In this document: piece by piece, positions 1-8,165 of the stretch
Position numbering within the stretch: position 1 is the stretch's first letter
Layout: each line of letters begins with the position of its first letter
Assembly (NCBI RefSeq): GCF_017896165.1
Contig: NZ_JAFCNB010000005.1
Span: 124,001 to 188,000 of the forward strand
Length of the DNA: 64,000 bases
DNA from: Microbispora oryzae
GTDB taxonomy: Bacteria; Actinomycetota; Actinomycetes; Streptosporangiales; Streptosporangiaceae
Direction of reading: 5' to 3'
The notes under the pieces: generated by a model
The model's database searches: none
What the model was told of the DNA's origin: nothing
Seen by the model: only the letters and a program-made list of their open reading frames with translations
Program-made: the position numbers and the translations under genes

Positions 1-546
1 GGGGTTGGTGATGACGTCGACGATCTCGTCCCACGGCAGGCGCCGAACCTGGACGCGGCCGGTGGTGGGCGCGGTGAACAGGGCGAACATGACGTTGCCG
101 TCGGTGAACAGGCCCCTCTCCAGTGTTTCGTGGGCCTGGCCGCCGGTCAGGGCGCGCTGGTTACCGGGGTCGTCGAGGAAACGCTGGACGACGTCGTTGA
201 CCTTCTTGTCGCGGGCGACGATGTGGACGCCTTGCCCCCACACGTACGCGGTCCGCAGGGCGAGGCCGCGCTTGAGGAGGGGCGACTTGAGGGTGCTGAC
301 GCGGGCGACGGCGGTGATCTGCCGGAGCCCGTCGCGGGTGAATTCCTGCTCGGCGAGGGCGGTCAGCCGCCGCCAGCCGGGTTCGTACATGCGGTTTTCG
401 AGGTCGCCGATGCTTTCGCGGAGCCAGGCGTTGTCTGCGCGTTCCTGGCGGATCTGCTCGGCGAGGTCGGCGTTACCGGTCAGGCGGGCCAGGCCCTCCC
501 GGATGGGCAGGACGAACGACTCCCGAAGGGCGGCTACAACGGCCAT
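1..546 (-). CDS. Phage portal protein, N-terminal part (cut by window edge)
   Basis: The frame opens with ATG at 546 and stays open to position 1, giving 182 codons. The N-terminus (MAVVAALRESFVLP) leads into helical and mixed sequence with ALRTAYVWGQG and VNDVVQRFLDDPGNQ, patterns I associate with portal (dodecameric DNA gateway) proteins of actinophages. It lies directly downstream of the large terminase, 28 bp after its stop, which is the standard terminase-portal order. The portal forms the vertex through which the terminase pumps DNA. The assignment rests on position and general resemblance rather than a diagnostic motif. The C-terminal part is outside the window. Confidence 0.72.
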   Translation of the reverse strand, partial: MAVVAALRESFVLPIREGLARLTGNADLAEQIRQERADNAWLRESIGDLENRMYEPGWRRLTALAEQEFTRDGLRQITAVARVSTLKSPLLKRGLALRTAYVWGQGVHIVARDKKVNDVVQRFLDDPGNQRALTGGQAHETLERGLFTDGNVMFALFTAPTTGRVQVRRLPWDEIVDVITNP

Positions 547-574
547 CCGGCTCACCTCCCCTGGCGATCCACGG

Positions 575-2092
575 TCAGTAGGGCGATATCTCGTATCCGT
601 CGAGTTCGTCGTCCAGGTCCTCATCGCCGACGATGTGGTCACCGGACAACAGCGGGGCAAGGAGTAGCCGGTTCAGCGCTTGAGACATCGCGTCGACCTG
701 GTCGTCGTGCGCGCCGTTGGGGAACGCCGCCGCCTCGTCGATGAAGTCGCCGACCCAGGGGCACAGCTTCGGGTCGGGAAGGAATACCTGCCCGGCCTCG
801 ATGAACGGCACCACGGCGGACGCGCGGGCCGCTTTCCCGCCGTCCGGTTCAACGGGAACCATCCCCTGCACGGACCGGGCCAGGCTGTTGATGACCGCTG
901 TGCCGTTGGCCTTGTCTTCGACCAGCTTCAACACGGCCTGCGGCCACTTCGCGGCGAGCGCCTTGAACGCCTTGCGGGTCTCCACGAACGCCATGCGGGC
1001 GCGGATCTGGTCCAGCAAGAACGCCTGCAGCCCCCACCGCCCCCACACCTGGCCGACGACGTAGTCAGAGGAGTCCAGGTCTTTGAACGTCATGTCCCAC
1101 GACAGCAGGAGCTCGTCGGCGCCGATCGCCCAGTGGGAGCCGTCGTCCCGGACCACCCAGCGGGGATCGCGGTACTCGCGCCACCACGCCCGATTGAACA
1201 GGTCACCCTCAGGTGGGGCGGGTTTGCCCTGGTAGAGGGCGTTCCAGACGCGGGAGCCAACCGCGACGCGGATCTGCTGCCACTGCTCGACGCTTCGGCC
1301 GCGGGCCGATTGGAGGAACTGCCCCGGCTCCCGGCCCAGCGGGTCGGCCTCACCCTTGGCCGGGTCGTGGTCGGCCTGGGCGGGGATGTTGAGGACTCGC
1401 CACCGGCCGGCGTCTTCGGCGTCCAGCACGCGGCCGGCGAGGTCGTCTTCGTGCCAGCGCGTCAGGATGATCACCACGGGGGCGCCGGGCGCCAGCCGGG
1501 TGTTGGCGACCGCCTGCCAGAACCCCCACACCACTTCGCGCCAGGCCTTGCTGTCGGCGTCCCGCATGTCCTTGATCGGGTCGTCGATGAACAGAGCGTC
1601 GGCCGGCTTGCCGGTCAGGCCGGAGGTGATGCCGACGCTGCGTACGCCGCCGCGATGCCCGTCCAGGCGCCAGCGGCGGGCTGCGCCGTTGTCGGGGGCG
1701 ATCCGCAGCCCGAGGTCGAGGGTTTCGTCGGTGCCGTCGTTGGTGGTGATGTGGTTGCGGATGTTGCGGCCGAACTCGTCGGCGAGGTCCTGGGCGTAGC
1801 AGGCGATCGCGATGCGGAGGTCGGGGTTGCGGGTCAGCATCCACAGCGGGCCCATGGTGGTAACCCGCGTGGACTTCCCTTCCTGAGGCGGCATCGTGAT
1901 GACGAGCCGGTCACAGCGGCCTTCGGCGACGTCGACGAGCGCGGCGTCGATGAGGTCGAGCGCGGGAGTTTGGATGGTCGTCGGGTCGATGGCCAGGGCG
2001 AGCTGCCCAGGCGTGGCCCACTTCGGGGCCTCAGGCTCAGCGGGTGGTTGGAATTGCCTGGAGGCAACCTCCCAGGGGGACAGCACGGTCAT
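575..2092 (-). CDS. terL: Phage terminase large subunit
   Basis: 505 residues. The N-terminal ATPase half has a Walker A-like loop (MPPQEGKST, around residue 67) and a Walker B segment (ALFIDDPIKD, around 167). The C-terminal nuclease half has acidic clusters, including LLSWDMTFKD near 332 and DDQVDAMSQAL near 470. It would pump DNA into the prohead through the portal encoded next and cut concatemers. The Walker A uses QEG rather than the more common RHG or GSG but keeps Lys-Ser/Thr. The start at 2092 overlaps the stop of the preceding gene (ATGA). No separate small terminase gene is certain nearby; candidates are the HTH protein at 5602 and the HGG-motif protein at 19545. Confidence 0.92.
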   Translation of the reverse strand: MTVLSPWEVASRQFQPPAEPEAPKWATPGQLALAIDPTTIQTPALDLIDAALVDVAEGRCDRLVITMPPQEGKSTRVTTMGPLWMLTRNPDLRIAIACYAQDLADEFGRNIRNHITTNDGTDETLDLGLRIAPDNGAARRWRLDGHRGGVRSVGITSGLTGKPADALFIDDPIKDMRDADSKAWREVVWGFWQAVANTRLAPGAPVVIILTRWHEDDLAGRVLDAEDAGRWRVLNIPAQADHDPAKGEADPLGREPGQFLQSARGRSVEQWQQIRVAVGSRVWNALYQGKPAPPEGDLFNRAWWREYRDPRWVVRDDGSHWAIGADELLLSWDMTFKDLDSSDYVVGQVWGRWGLQAFLLDQIRARMAFVETRKAFKALAAKWPQAVLKLVEDKANGTAVINSLARSVQGMVPVEPDGGKAARASAVVPFIEAGQVFLPDPKLCPWVGDFIDEAAAFPNGAHDDQVDAMSQALNRLLLAPLLSGDHIVGDEDLDDELDGYEISPY

Positions 2093-2394
2093 GTGATGTC
2101 CAGCGGTTGCCCCTCGATCACCGGGGCCTCGTCATCCGTGGTGACCCGCACCCACGGAATGTAGGTGCCGGGCGCGCCGGAGAAGTCGAAGCCCGTGCCG
2201 GGGCCTATGAGGATCTTCGCGATCGTCTGGCCGTCGTCGTCGACGTCCCACGCGGCCTGCTGCCACTCGTCTTCGCCGGGGCGGACACCGTACGGCAGGA
2301 CCTGCATCTCGACGGGAAGGCCGGTGAGGGCCTGGTCGCCTTCGACGGCGACGGGCAGGTACTCCCGCGACTCCCGGGGGATCCGTTCAGGCAC
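2089..2394 (-). CDS. Small phage protein, probable virion or tail-associated component
   Basis: 101 residues from a GTG at 2394, chosen because a strong GGAGGGGAG sits about 5 nt upstream and the preceding stop is at 2397-2399. The sequence is acidic and beta-rich with repeated hydrophobic-turn patterns (LTGLPVEMQVLPYG, GPGTGFDFSGAPGTY, WVRVTTDD). It resembles the small beta-sandwich proteins encoded beside tail genes in actinophages, but no family is certain. It is coupled to the repeat protein before it and the terminase after it, so it should be late-expressed. Confidence 0.6.
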   Translation of the reverse strand: MPERIPRESREYLPVAVEGDQALTGLPVEMQVLPYGVRPGEDEWQQAAWDVDDDGQTIAKILIGPGTGFDFSGAPGTYIPWVRVTTDDEAPVIEGQPLDIT

Positions 2395-2396
2395 TG

Positions 2397-4643
2397 TCAG
2401 CTCCCCTCCGGTGTGTCCCAGCTGCGGCCGGTCTGCCCGGACCATGGCCGGCCGGGCCCTGTCGCGGGCGGCCAGCCGCCGGTGCGGGTCTGCCCGGACC
2501 AGCGGCGGCCCGATGCTTGGCCGCGCCAGAGCCGCTTGGTGGCGGCCGGGCGGATCGTGATGTCGTCGATCTGGCCGGGCACGGTCACGGCCGCGGCCTC
2601 GGCCATCACCGCGCCGTCGGCGGTGCCGGCCTGCGCGGCGACTGTGGCGAGGAACGCGGCCAGCGCGGCGTCGGTCAACGCAGGCGCGGCGAGGACCTGC
2701 GCGAGGTCGTCCAGCGTTGCGGTGTCGGCAGCGGTGAGGTCGGTGCCGGGCACGGTCACGGATGCCGTTTCCGCGAGCGTGGCCAGGTCCTGCCCGGACA
2801 TGGTCGCGGTGAGGTCGGCGTGTTCGCTGGTGACCGCCTCATCCGGGCCGGCGGGCTGCGCGGTCAGGTCGGCGGTGTCGGTGACGGACGCCGCGTCGTC
2901 AGCGGTTGGGCCTGCGGTTTCCTCGGTGGTGGCGTTGTCGTCGAGCGACGCCGCGTCGGCGAGGGCGAGGTGAATGCTCGCGGCGTCGGCCAGCAGCGCG
3001 CCGTCCGCGAGGTCCGTGGTGGCGGTGACCGTCGCGGAGTCGTCCAGGGCCGCCGCGTCGCCGGCGGCCGGGCCGGCGGACTGCTGGACGGCTGCCACCT
3101 CGTCGAGGGCCGCGAGGTCTGCGCCGGTGAGGGTGGCGGCCGCGGTGCTGGCGTCGAGCAGCTGCGCGGAGTCCGCCGCGCCGGTGGCGGCGTCCAGGCT
3201 GCTGGTGGTGGTGAGTGCGCCTTCGTCGGAGGTGGACGTGCGTTCGGTGCGGGCGACGTCGGCGAGCTCGTCGAGGGACGCCGCTTCGGTGCTGGTTACA
3301 TCGGCGGTGAGGGCAGCGCTGTCGTCGGCCGCGCCGGCGTCTGCGGCGGGGATGCCGAGGGTGGCGGTCTCGGCGAGCGTCCCGGCGTCTGTTCCGCTGG
3401 CCGTGGCGGTGACCGCGGCCTGTTCGTCTGCCGCCGCCTGGTCGGTGACGTCCTGGCCGATGATCGGCTGCTCAGCAAGGGCGGCGGCGTCGCCGGCTGA
3501 CAGCGCGGCCGCGGTAGAGGCTTGCTCGTCGAGCTGTGCGGCCTCTGCCGCCGGCGCGGTGATGGTGGCCGTCTCGCCCAGGCCGGCGCTGTCCCCGATC
3601 GCGAGGGCGGCCGCCGGGGCGGACTGCTCGACGAAGACGGCCGAGTCCGTGAGGGTGCTGGCGGAGGCTACCGCTGTCGTCTCGCTGAGGACACCCTGGT
3701 CCACGCTGGGGAGAGCAGCCGCGGCGGCCGCTTGGTCGCCGAGAGCGGCACTGTCGGCCGTGGACAGGGCGACGGTCGCGGTCTCCTGGACGGAGCCCGT
3801 GTCGGTGGCGGCGAGAGCCGCAGCGGCGGCGGATGTCTCGCCCAGGGTGGCGGAGTCCGACGTTGCGGCCGCGGCCGTCTGCTCGACCGCCGCAGACTCG
3901 GCAAGGGCGCCGGTGTCAGCGCGGCCCGTGGACGCGGTCAGGCTGCGCGACTCCGACAGTGAGCCGCTGTCGCTGGCGGTCTTGTCGACGGGGGCGGAGA
4001 CAACCGGGCCGAGCCAGTCGACGTCGGTGGCGCCGATGTCGTCGAGGGTGTAGGCGGTGCCGAGGCCTTGCCAGCCGACGACTGTGGGGAGGGTAGTGCC
4101 CAGGTTCTTGCTGGTCAGCGTGATGCTGTCGGTGGCCGTATCCGAGTCGGCGCTGTTGTACAGCCGCAGCTCGGCCGCGCCGTTGCTGGTCGTCGTGCCG
4201 ATCACGAGCTTGGCCTCGACCCGCACCCACTGGTTCAGCGTGATCGCTGTGGCGACGGTGCCGAGAAGCGTGTTGCCGTTGTTCCGGATCTCAAGCTTGC
4301 CGGACGACGAGATTGATATGAAATTCGCGGCGCTGTAGGCGGAATTGGACGCGTAACCGAGGTAGATCTGCGAGGGCGGGTTCGCGGCCAACCGGATGTA
4401 CGCGCGCATGTACACGGTGCGCGCGGCCAGGGTCAGGCCCTGCCACTCCAGGCTGGGGGTGGTACCTGAGCCGGGCATGCTCGCCGCCATGGGCGCGCGG
4501 TTCCCAGTGGCGTTGGTCGAGGTGTAGGTCGGTGACCCGCCGACGAGTTGAAACGCGTCCCCGCTCGAGCCGCCAGAGTTGCCCGTGGTGATCGTCGTGC
4601 CGTTGGAGCCGCCAGAGAAGGTGTTCGCGCGGAGCAACGTCAC
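2397..4643 (-). CDS. Repetitive phage structural protein, LamG-like head and ~25-copy repeat domain
   Basis: 748 residues from GTG 4643; a TTG 6 nt further in has better Shine-Dalgarno spacing. Residues 1-215 look like a secreted-type jelly roll (LEWQGLTLAARTVYMRAY, LNQWVRVEAKLV, WQGLGTAYTLDDIG), similar to concanavalin-like LamG domains. Residues 220-700 are about 25 imperfect repeats of mostly 16, 18 or 20 residues built on [DE]xAxLxE(x)AxVxA, rich in Ala, Asp, Glu, Thr and Ser. The last 45 residues change to basic, Trp-rich sequence with three W(R/S)GQ motifs. It probably forms an extended, exposed fibre or appendage on the virion. Function is inferred from architecture and late position only. 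Confidence 0.65.
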   Translation of the reverse strand: MTLLRANTFSGGSNGTTITTGNSGGSSGDAFQLVGGSPTYTSTNATGNRAPMAASMPGSGTTPSLEWQGLTLAARTVYMRAYIRLAANPPSQIYLGYASNSAYSAANFISISSSGKLEIRNNGNTLLGTVATAITLNQWVRVEAKLVIGTTTSNGAAELRLYNSADSDTATDSITLTSKNLGTTLPTVVGWQGLGTAYTLDDIGATDVDWLGPVVSAPVDKTASDSGSLSESRSLTASTGRADTGALAESAAVEQTAAAATSDSATLGETSAAAAALAATDTGSVQETATVALSTADSAALGDQAAAAAALPSVDQGVLSETTAVASASTLTDSAVFVEQSAPAAALAIGDSAGLGETATITAPAAEAAQLDEQASTAAALSAGDAAALAEQPIIGQDVTDQAAADEQAAVTATASGTDAGTLAETATLGIPAADAGAADDSAALTADVTSTEAASLDELADVARTERTSTSDEGALTTTSSLDAATGAADSAQLLDASTAAATLTGADLAALDEVAAVQQSAGPAAGDAAALDDSATVTATTDLADGALLADAASIHLALADAASLDDNATTEETAGPTADDAASVTDTADLTAQPAGPDEAVTSEHADLTATMSGQDLATLAETASVTVPGTDLTAADTATLDDLAQVLAAPALTDAALAAFLATVAAQAGTADGAVMAEAAAVTVPGQIDDITIRPAATKRLWRGQASGRRWSGQTRTGGWPPATGPGRPWSGQTGRSWDTPEGS

Positions 4644-4707
4644 CCCCTGGTGGTGCGCGCTCGCGGGTGCATCAGGTGAGCGGGGGCGGCGTGTCCGCCG
4701 CCGATCC

Positions 4708-5352
4708 TCAGCTCAGGGACAACGTGCAGGTCAGCACCCATGAGGCGGCCGAGGACTTCGTGCCGAGAGACTCCACCTTCCGATTAAGCATGCGCCCGGA
4801 GCTGGAGGCGTTGAAGATGCCCCACTCCTCCCAGGCGAAGTTCGCGTCCGAAGTGCCGAACGTCGAGCGGAACACGGTGGACGCGGCGCCGGAGGTGGTC
4901 GCGTCCGTGTGCTGGGGATAGGTCGAGTCCATCGCCTTGCGGAGGGTGGACGAGCCCTGCAGGTTCGTCTGGGTCGCGGCGGCGGCCGAGGAGGTGCTGT
5001 TGTTCCCGACACCGAGGTAGGCGTTGCTGTTGTTGAAGAACGTCAGGCTCTGCCCAGCCGTGCTCGTGCCGTTGCCCAGCAGGCACTCCCACAGGTTGCT
5101 GGCGCCGCCGTAGGTGAGCAGCTGCGGGGTGCCAACGACCGTCTCGTACGGCACGGCGAGCCCGCCGGCGATCTCCTCGGCAGTGGGCTCGCCGTGGTAC
5201 TTGTCGACGCGGGCGCGGCCGACCCAGACGGCGACGTCGAGGCGCCTGGCGTCGTCCAGGACGCGGCGCTGCTCCTCCCACTTCGGGGTGGTGAGCTCGA
5301 TGACCCGGGTGATGCGGGCCGTCTCGGCGATGTTGGCGGCTTCGATGGCCAC
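4708..5352 (-). CDS. Probable virion structural protein of actinophage type
   Basis: 214 residues. The N-terminal half is helical and charged (MAIEAANIAETARITRVIEL, PKWEEQRRVLDDARRLD). The C-terminal half is a Gly/Ser/Thr/Asn-rich beta region ending in WVLTCTLSLS, with YGGASNLWECLLGNG and EEWGIFNASSSGRMLNRK. I recall very similar proteins encoded beside tail or head genes in Streptomyces phages and prophages, where the role is undefined. It starts the late group here: 64 bp separate it from the repeat protein, and about 250 bp without a gene precede it (5353-5601, very G-rich, nothing recognised). Confidence 0.62.
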   Translation of the reverse strand: MAIEAANIAETARITRVIELTTPKWEEQRRVLDDARRLDVAVWVGRARVDKYHGEPTAEEIAGGLAVPYETVVGTPQLLTYGGASNLWECLLGNGTSTAGQSLTFFNNSNAYLGVGNNSTSSAAAATQTNLQGSSTLRKAMDSTYPQHTDATTSGAASTVFRSTFGTSDANFAWEEWGIFNASSSGRMLNRKVESLGTKSSAASWVLTCTLSLS

Positions 5353-5601
5353 GATGTCCTCCTGGGCATGCGGGGGTAGCCGCTGCGTGCGGCTGGGGTG
5401 AGGTGTGGTTCGGCTCGCCGCCCGTGGACAGCGTCCGGCGAGCCGAGGTCAAAAGGGGGGGTGGTGCAGGCCCGGGCCGTGGACCCCCCAGCCGTACGGC
5501 CGGGCCTGCACCGGGGGCCGGGGCCCGTGTCGTACGGGGAAGCCGGCGCGGGACCCCGGTTGTCGCCGGCCCCCGGGGCGGGGTGGGGGCGGCGTTCGTT
5601 T

Positions 5602-5856
5602 TCAGGCGGCGCGTGCGGCGGCGCGGCGTTGCGCGCGCAGCTGGTCGCGCTCCTCGGGCGTGGGCGGAACGGGTTCGCCGCGGTAGATGCAGCCGTCGAT
5701 GGTGGCGACGTCGCGGAAGTCGACGTAGGTCAGCCGGCCGACGGTGCCGAGGCGGCGGGCGTTGTAGCGGGTGACCCAGTCGCGGAGGGTGGAGGCTGTC
5801 CGGTCGAGCCGGGCGGCGGCCGCGGCGTAGGTGGTGGGTTCAGGCTGGTCGTCCAC
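5602..5856 (-). CDS. Small HTH-like protein, possible terminase small subunit or regulator
   Basis: 84 residues from GTG 5856. The N-terminal third (TTYAAAAARLDRTASTLRDWVTRYNARRLG) reads as a helix-turn-helix, followed by a short beta segment (GRLTYVDFRDVATIDGCIYRGE) and a basic Arg/Ala-rich tail. The layout resembles MerR/AlpA-type binding domains. Lying just upstream of the late genes, it could be a late regulator or a DNA-recognition subunit for packaging. Neither is shown. A hairpin follows its 5' side at 5884-5911, so it may start its own transcript. Confidence 0.6.
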   Translation of the reverse strand: MDDQPEPTTYAAAAARLDRTASTLRDWVTRYNARRLGTVGRLTYVDFRDVATIDGCIYRGEPVPPTPEERDQLRAQRRAAARAA

Positions 5857-5883
5857 GGGTGCTCACCCCCTGGACATGCGAAA

Positions 5884-5911
5884 GCCCTCGGCCAGATCGA
5901 GGTCCGAGGGC
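5884..5911. terminator. Hairpin between early and late leftward genes
   Basis: Perfect 8-bp GC-rich stem (GCCCTCGG / CCGAGGGC) with a 12-nt loop, between the secreted-type protein at 6038 and the HTH gene at 5602. There is no clear T tract, as is common in actinobacterial terminators. Confidence 0.5.
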
Positions 5912-6037
5912 ATTGATCACCACTTTCAGTGGCCTACTGTCGCACCTGGTCAGGGTGTTGCGCAAGTTCCGGTCGCCCAATACATGCGCGTGGCCGGGGT
6001 GGGCGCCCGTCCGAGCGTGGCCGGTCGGAGCCCTAGG

Positions 6038-6469
6038 TCACCTTCCGACGCAGGCCGCTTGCGCGGCGGACAGCGCGTTGTCCTTTTGGGCAAGGCCGTC
6101 GTCGAGGTTCGTGGGTTGCATAACGCTGGCGGCCTGGACGAGCTGCCAAGCCACGTTGCCCCAGTCGCCGGTCAGATTCTGGACCTTGAGTGCGGCCGCT
6201 TCGAGTGCCGCCTGGTGTTTGGCTTTCCACACGTCGGCCACGCGGATCGGATGCGCGAGCTGAGTCTGCAGGGTGGCGTCATTCTCGCGCTTCGCCTCAC
6301 CGGCGGCGTCGTTGTAGGCGGCCACGAAGGTGCGGCAAGCGTCGCCGATGGCGGCCGGTGCGGCGTTCGTGCTGAGAGGGCCGGCCGCGGTGAGGATGCC
6401 GATGGTCGCTACGGCGGTTATTGCCGTGGCGGCGGTGACGGCGAGAATCATGCGGGCGGGGCCGGTCAA
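6038..6469 (-). CDS. Small exported or membrane-anchored helical protein
   Basis: 143 residues from TTG 6469, chosen because GGAG lies 6 nt upstream. Residues 4-32 are a hydrophobic signal or anchor (MILAVTAATAITAVATIGILTAAG). The rest is a soluble helical domain rich in Ala, Gln and Asn with two cysteines (near 45 and 139) that could form a disulfide outside the cytoplasm. No family recognised. A small exported protein in a lysogen could alter the cell surface or exclude other phages, but nothing here proves that. Confidence 0.6.
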   Translation of the reverse strand: MTGPARMILAVTAATAITAVATIGILTAAGPLSTNAAPAAIGDACRTFVAAYNDAAGEAKRENDATLQTQLAHPIRVADVWKAKHQAALEAAALKVQNLTGDWGNVAWQLVQAASVMQPTNLDDGLAQKDNALSAAQAACVGR

Positions 6470-6553
6470 TGTCGCTCCAATTTGGCGCTGCGCCTGGCTG
6501 GGTTCGGCTTACGATAGGCGCTGAGGCTCCTCTCGGAGGGGTTTTCAACCTGC

Positions 6554-6618
6554 AGGGACCGGCGAGGTTTCCGATGTAGAGTGCCCCGTTTTCGGGGCGC
6601 TCCGCCTCGCCGGTCCCT
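6554..6618. ncRNA. Nested two-stem hairpin (terminator or small RNA candidate)
   Basis: An outer 14-bp perfect stem (6554-6567 with 6605-6618) encloses a second stem of 9 bp closed by TTTT (6580-6588 with 6593-6601, one G-U pair). It lies in a 239-bp stretch without a gene between 6469 and 6709, downstream of the leftward gene ending at 6709. It could be a strong bidirectional terminator or a stable small RNA. No T tract follows on either strand. Confidence 0.5.
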
Positions 6619-6708
6619 TCCTCATGTGAGGTGCCGGGCCGGGCTGAAGTTCAAGAGTGAGAGCGGTGGGGTGCCGCCCCGCGCTGGTTGCCCGGGGCGG
6701 CGAGGTGA

Positions 6709-7086
6709 TCACTCGGGTTGCGTGTCGTCCAGCTCGTCGAGGGCTAGGACGCACAGGGCCGCTGCCTGCTGGAGTGCCAGGGATGCGGCGCGTGCCCTCC
6801 ACGGTTGGTCCGTCGCGTCGAATGAGACGACCAGGTCGTGGGCGGCGAGCCAGAACGTCAGCGCTTGGGCGATGAGGTCTCGGGCTCGGTCGCTGATCGG
6901 CTGGTCGAGCACTATCTCAGCGGCGTGTGCCGTGGCGTTGAGCGTGTCGCTCACCAGGTCCTCGCTGATGGCGGGGATGGCGATCGGGACGGGGAGCTCT
7001 TCGAGTAGCTTGACCAGTCCCAGGTGGAGGGTTGCCCATCGGGTGATGAGGTCCTTGACGCGCTCTTCGTGGTGATCTGAGGTCAC
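6709..7086 (-). CDS. Hypothetical helical protein under a strong leftward promoter
   Basis: 125 residues from GTG 7086 with GAGAGGAG upstream. The sequence is almost all amphipathic helix (HEERVKDLITRWATLHLGLVK, ARDLIAQALTFWLAAHDLVVSF), Leu/Ala-rich, acidic at the C-terminus, with one Cys. No family recognised. It is the only gene behind the well-formed promoter at 7156-7185, divergent from the rightward island, so it may be expressed in the lysogen. Its leader carries CTCCTCTC and a 13-bp word (7104-7116), both repeated before the neighbouring gene (6527-6553). Confidence 0.6.
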   Translation of the reverse strand: MTSDHHEERVKDLITRWATLHLGLVKLLEELPVPIAIPAISEDLVSDTLNATAHAAEIVLDQPISDRARDLIAQALTFWLAAHDLVVSFDATDQPWRARAASLALQQAAALCVLALDELDDTQPE

Positions 7087-7155
7087 CGTTTCTCCTCTCT
7101 TGAGTTTTCAACCTGCCTGTCGGTTTGGGGTTCCGACCCCCTTGCCGACGTGTCT

Positions 7156-7274
7156 ATTATGGCACACTATCCTTGTTTATGACAAGGTTTTTCTTGCCTC
7201 TCCGGCCCCCGCCTCCTCGAATCCATCGAGCACTAACCCTTGTCACAGGATAGAATTTATGGCAGGATAATCCT
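7156..7274. promoter_or_regulatory. Divergent promoter and operator region
   Basis: The leftward strand has TTGTCA (7180-7185) and CATAAT (7156-7161) with an 18-bp spacer, a good vegetative promoter for the gene at 6709. Rightward, TTGTCA (7240-7245) precedes a second AGGATA/GATAAT segment. Both share TTGTCA followed by AGGATAG. Symmetric elements overlap them: CCTTGT-5-ACAAGG (7171-7187) and AGGATAATCCT (7264-7274). This local AT-rich patch looks like a binary switch controlled by a dimeric regulator. The rightward -10 is less certain. Confidence 0.6.
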
Positions 7275-7306
7275 TGACGGCGACAATGGAATGAGGTGAG
7301 AATCAA

Positions 7307-7510
7307 ATGGCAGACAGGATGGACCAGCTCATCGCAGCGGCAGTCCGCCAGGGCTTCAAGGTCTGGCAGACCGAGCGCGGCGTGTGGTACTTCCGCCGGG
7401 ACCTGATCACGGTCACCGCCGTGCGCACCCCCCAGGTAGCGCGCGAGTGGGTGCAGCTGATCGGAGCCCTGCGAGGTGCCGGGCTGGACTTCCCGCCCAG
7501 CGGGGAGTGA
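7307..7510 (+). CDS. Small basic protein, rightward island gene 1
   Basis: 67 residues from ATG 7307 with GAGGTGAG upstream. One compact alpha/beta fold seems likely: helix (MDQLIAAAVRQGF), a beta hairpin with aromatics (KVWQTERGVWYFRRDLITVTA), then a helix (REWVQLIGALRGAG). The order helix-hairpin-helix recalls HicA-like or dsRBD-like small domains, but the HicA catalytic His is absent, so I do not call a toxin. First gene of the rightward group from the divergent promoter. Confidence 0.6.
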   Translation: MADRMDQLIAAAVRQGFKVWQTERGVWYFRRDLITVTAVRTPQVAREWVQLIGALRGAGLDFPPSGE

Positions 7511-7595
7511 ACCCCCGGGGGCCGCGTATCGGCGCGGCCCCCGGGCCATCCGTCCCACATCGTTCGACGGCGACAAAGGAAGGACCGAACCCATC

Positions 7596-8081
7596 ATGCC
7601 CACGTGGCGTACCGAGGTCACCAGCGTGACCCCCGAAGCCCTCACCGAAGACCAGCGCGAGGCCCTCGCCCTGGCCCTGCCCGGCTTCAGCACCATCACC
7701 GACGACGAGATGACCCGCAGCGTGATCATCGCGTTCGACGTCGAGGCCCGCACCCCTCGGGAAGCCGCGGCCCGAGCGTCCAAGGCCCTCACCGACGCAG
7801 CCCGCCAGGCGCTCGGTGACGTCCTGCCGTTCCTCGGCATCCGGGCCGGCCGTGGCGACACCGCGCCGAAGCCTGCCATGCCCGAGCTGCTCGGTTACGC
7901 CGAGATCGCGACAGTCCTGCAGGTGTCTCGGCAGCGGGCCCGCGAGCTCGCCGAGACGCACCCGGACTTCCCGCCGCCCGTCTCGCGGCTCAGCATGGGG
8001 CCGATCTTCACGCTGGAAAGCGTGATGGACTTCGCGAAGGGCTGGGAGCGGCGCGCAGGCCGGCCGCGTAAGACGGCCTGA
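7596..8081 (+). CDS. Putative DNA-binding protein with C-terminal HTH
   Basis: 161 residues from ATG 7596 (AAGGAAGGA upstream). The N-terminal 90 residues form an unknown domain (LTEDQREALALALPGFSTI, FDVEARTPREAAARASKAL). The C-terminal 60 are a winged-helix/MerR-like motif (LLGYAEIATVLQVSRQRARELAE, FPPPVSRLSMGPIFTLESV), as in excisionase-type binding domains, with a basic tail. The leader repeats the GACGGCGACAA word found before the preceding gene. It is the best candidate for the regulator of the palindromes at 7156-7274. Confidence 0.65.
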   Translation: MPTWRTEVTSVTPEALTEDQREALALALPGFSTITDDEMTRSVIIAFDVEARTPREAAARASKALTDAARQALGDVLPFLGIRAGRGDTAPKPAMPELLGYAEIATVLQVSRQRARELAETHPDFPPPVSRLSMGPIFTLESVMDFAKGWERRAGRPRKTA

Positions 8082-8126
8082 CCAGCGGGCTGGGACGTTA
8101 GCCGCCGAATGTGCTCTCCTCCTCCC

Positions 8127-8159
8127 GTCGGGTGCCATCAGGGTGCCTGGAGACGGGAG
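8127..8159 (+). promoter_or_regulatory. Hairpin abutting the Shine-Dalgarno of the next gene
   Basis: TCCCGTC pairs with GACGGGA immediately before the GAGAAGG that serves the ATG at 8166. It could end transcription from the preceding gene or modulate translation of the next. Confidence 0.3.
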
Positions 8160-8165
8160 AAGGTC

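Noticed and set aside
680..2164. Long rightward open frame opposite the terminase
   Set aside because: Mirror of the high-GC codon pattern of terL; low-complexity composition and no ribosome site.
7307..7510. HicA toxin
   Set aside because: Overall helix-hairpin-helix shape fits, but the conserved His of HicA is missing and no HicB-like partner is recognisable.
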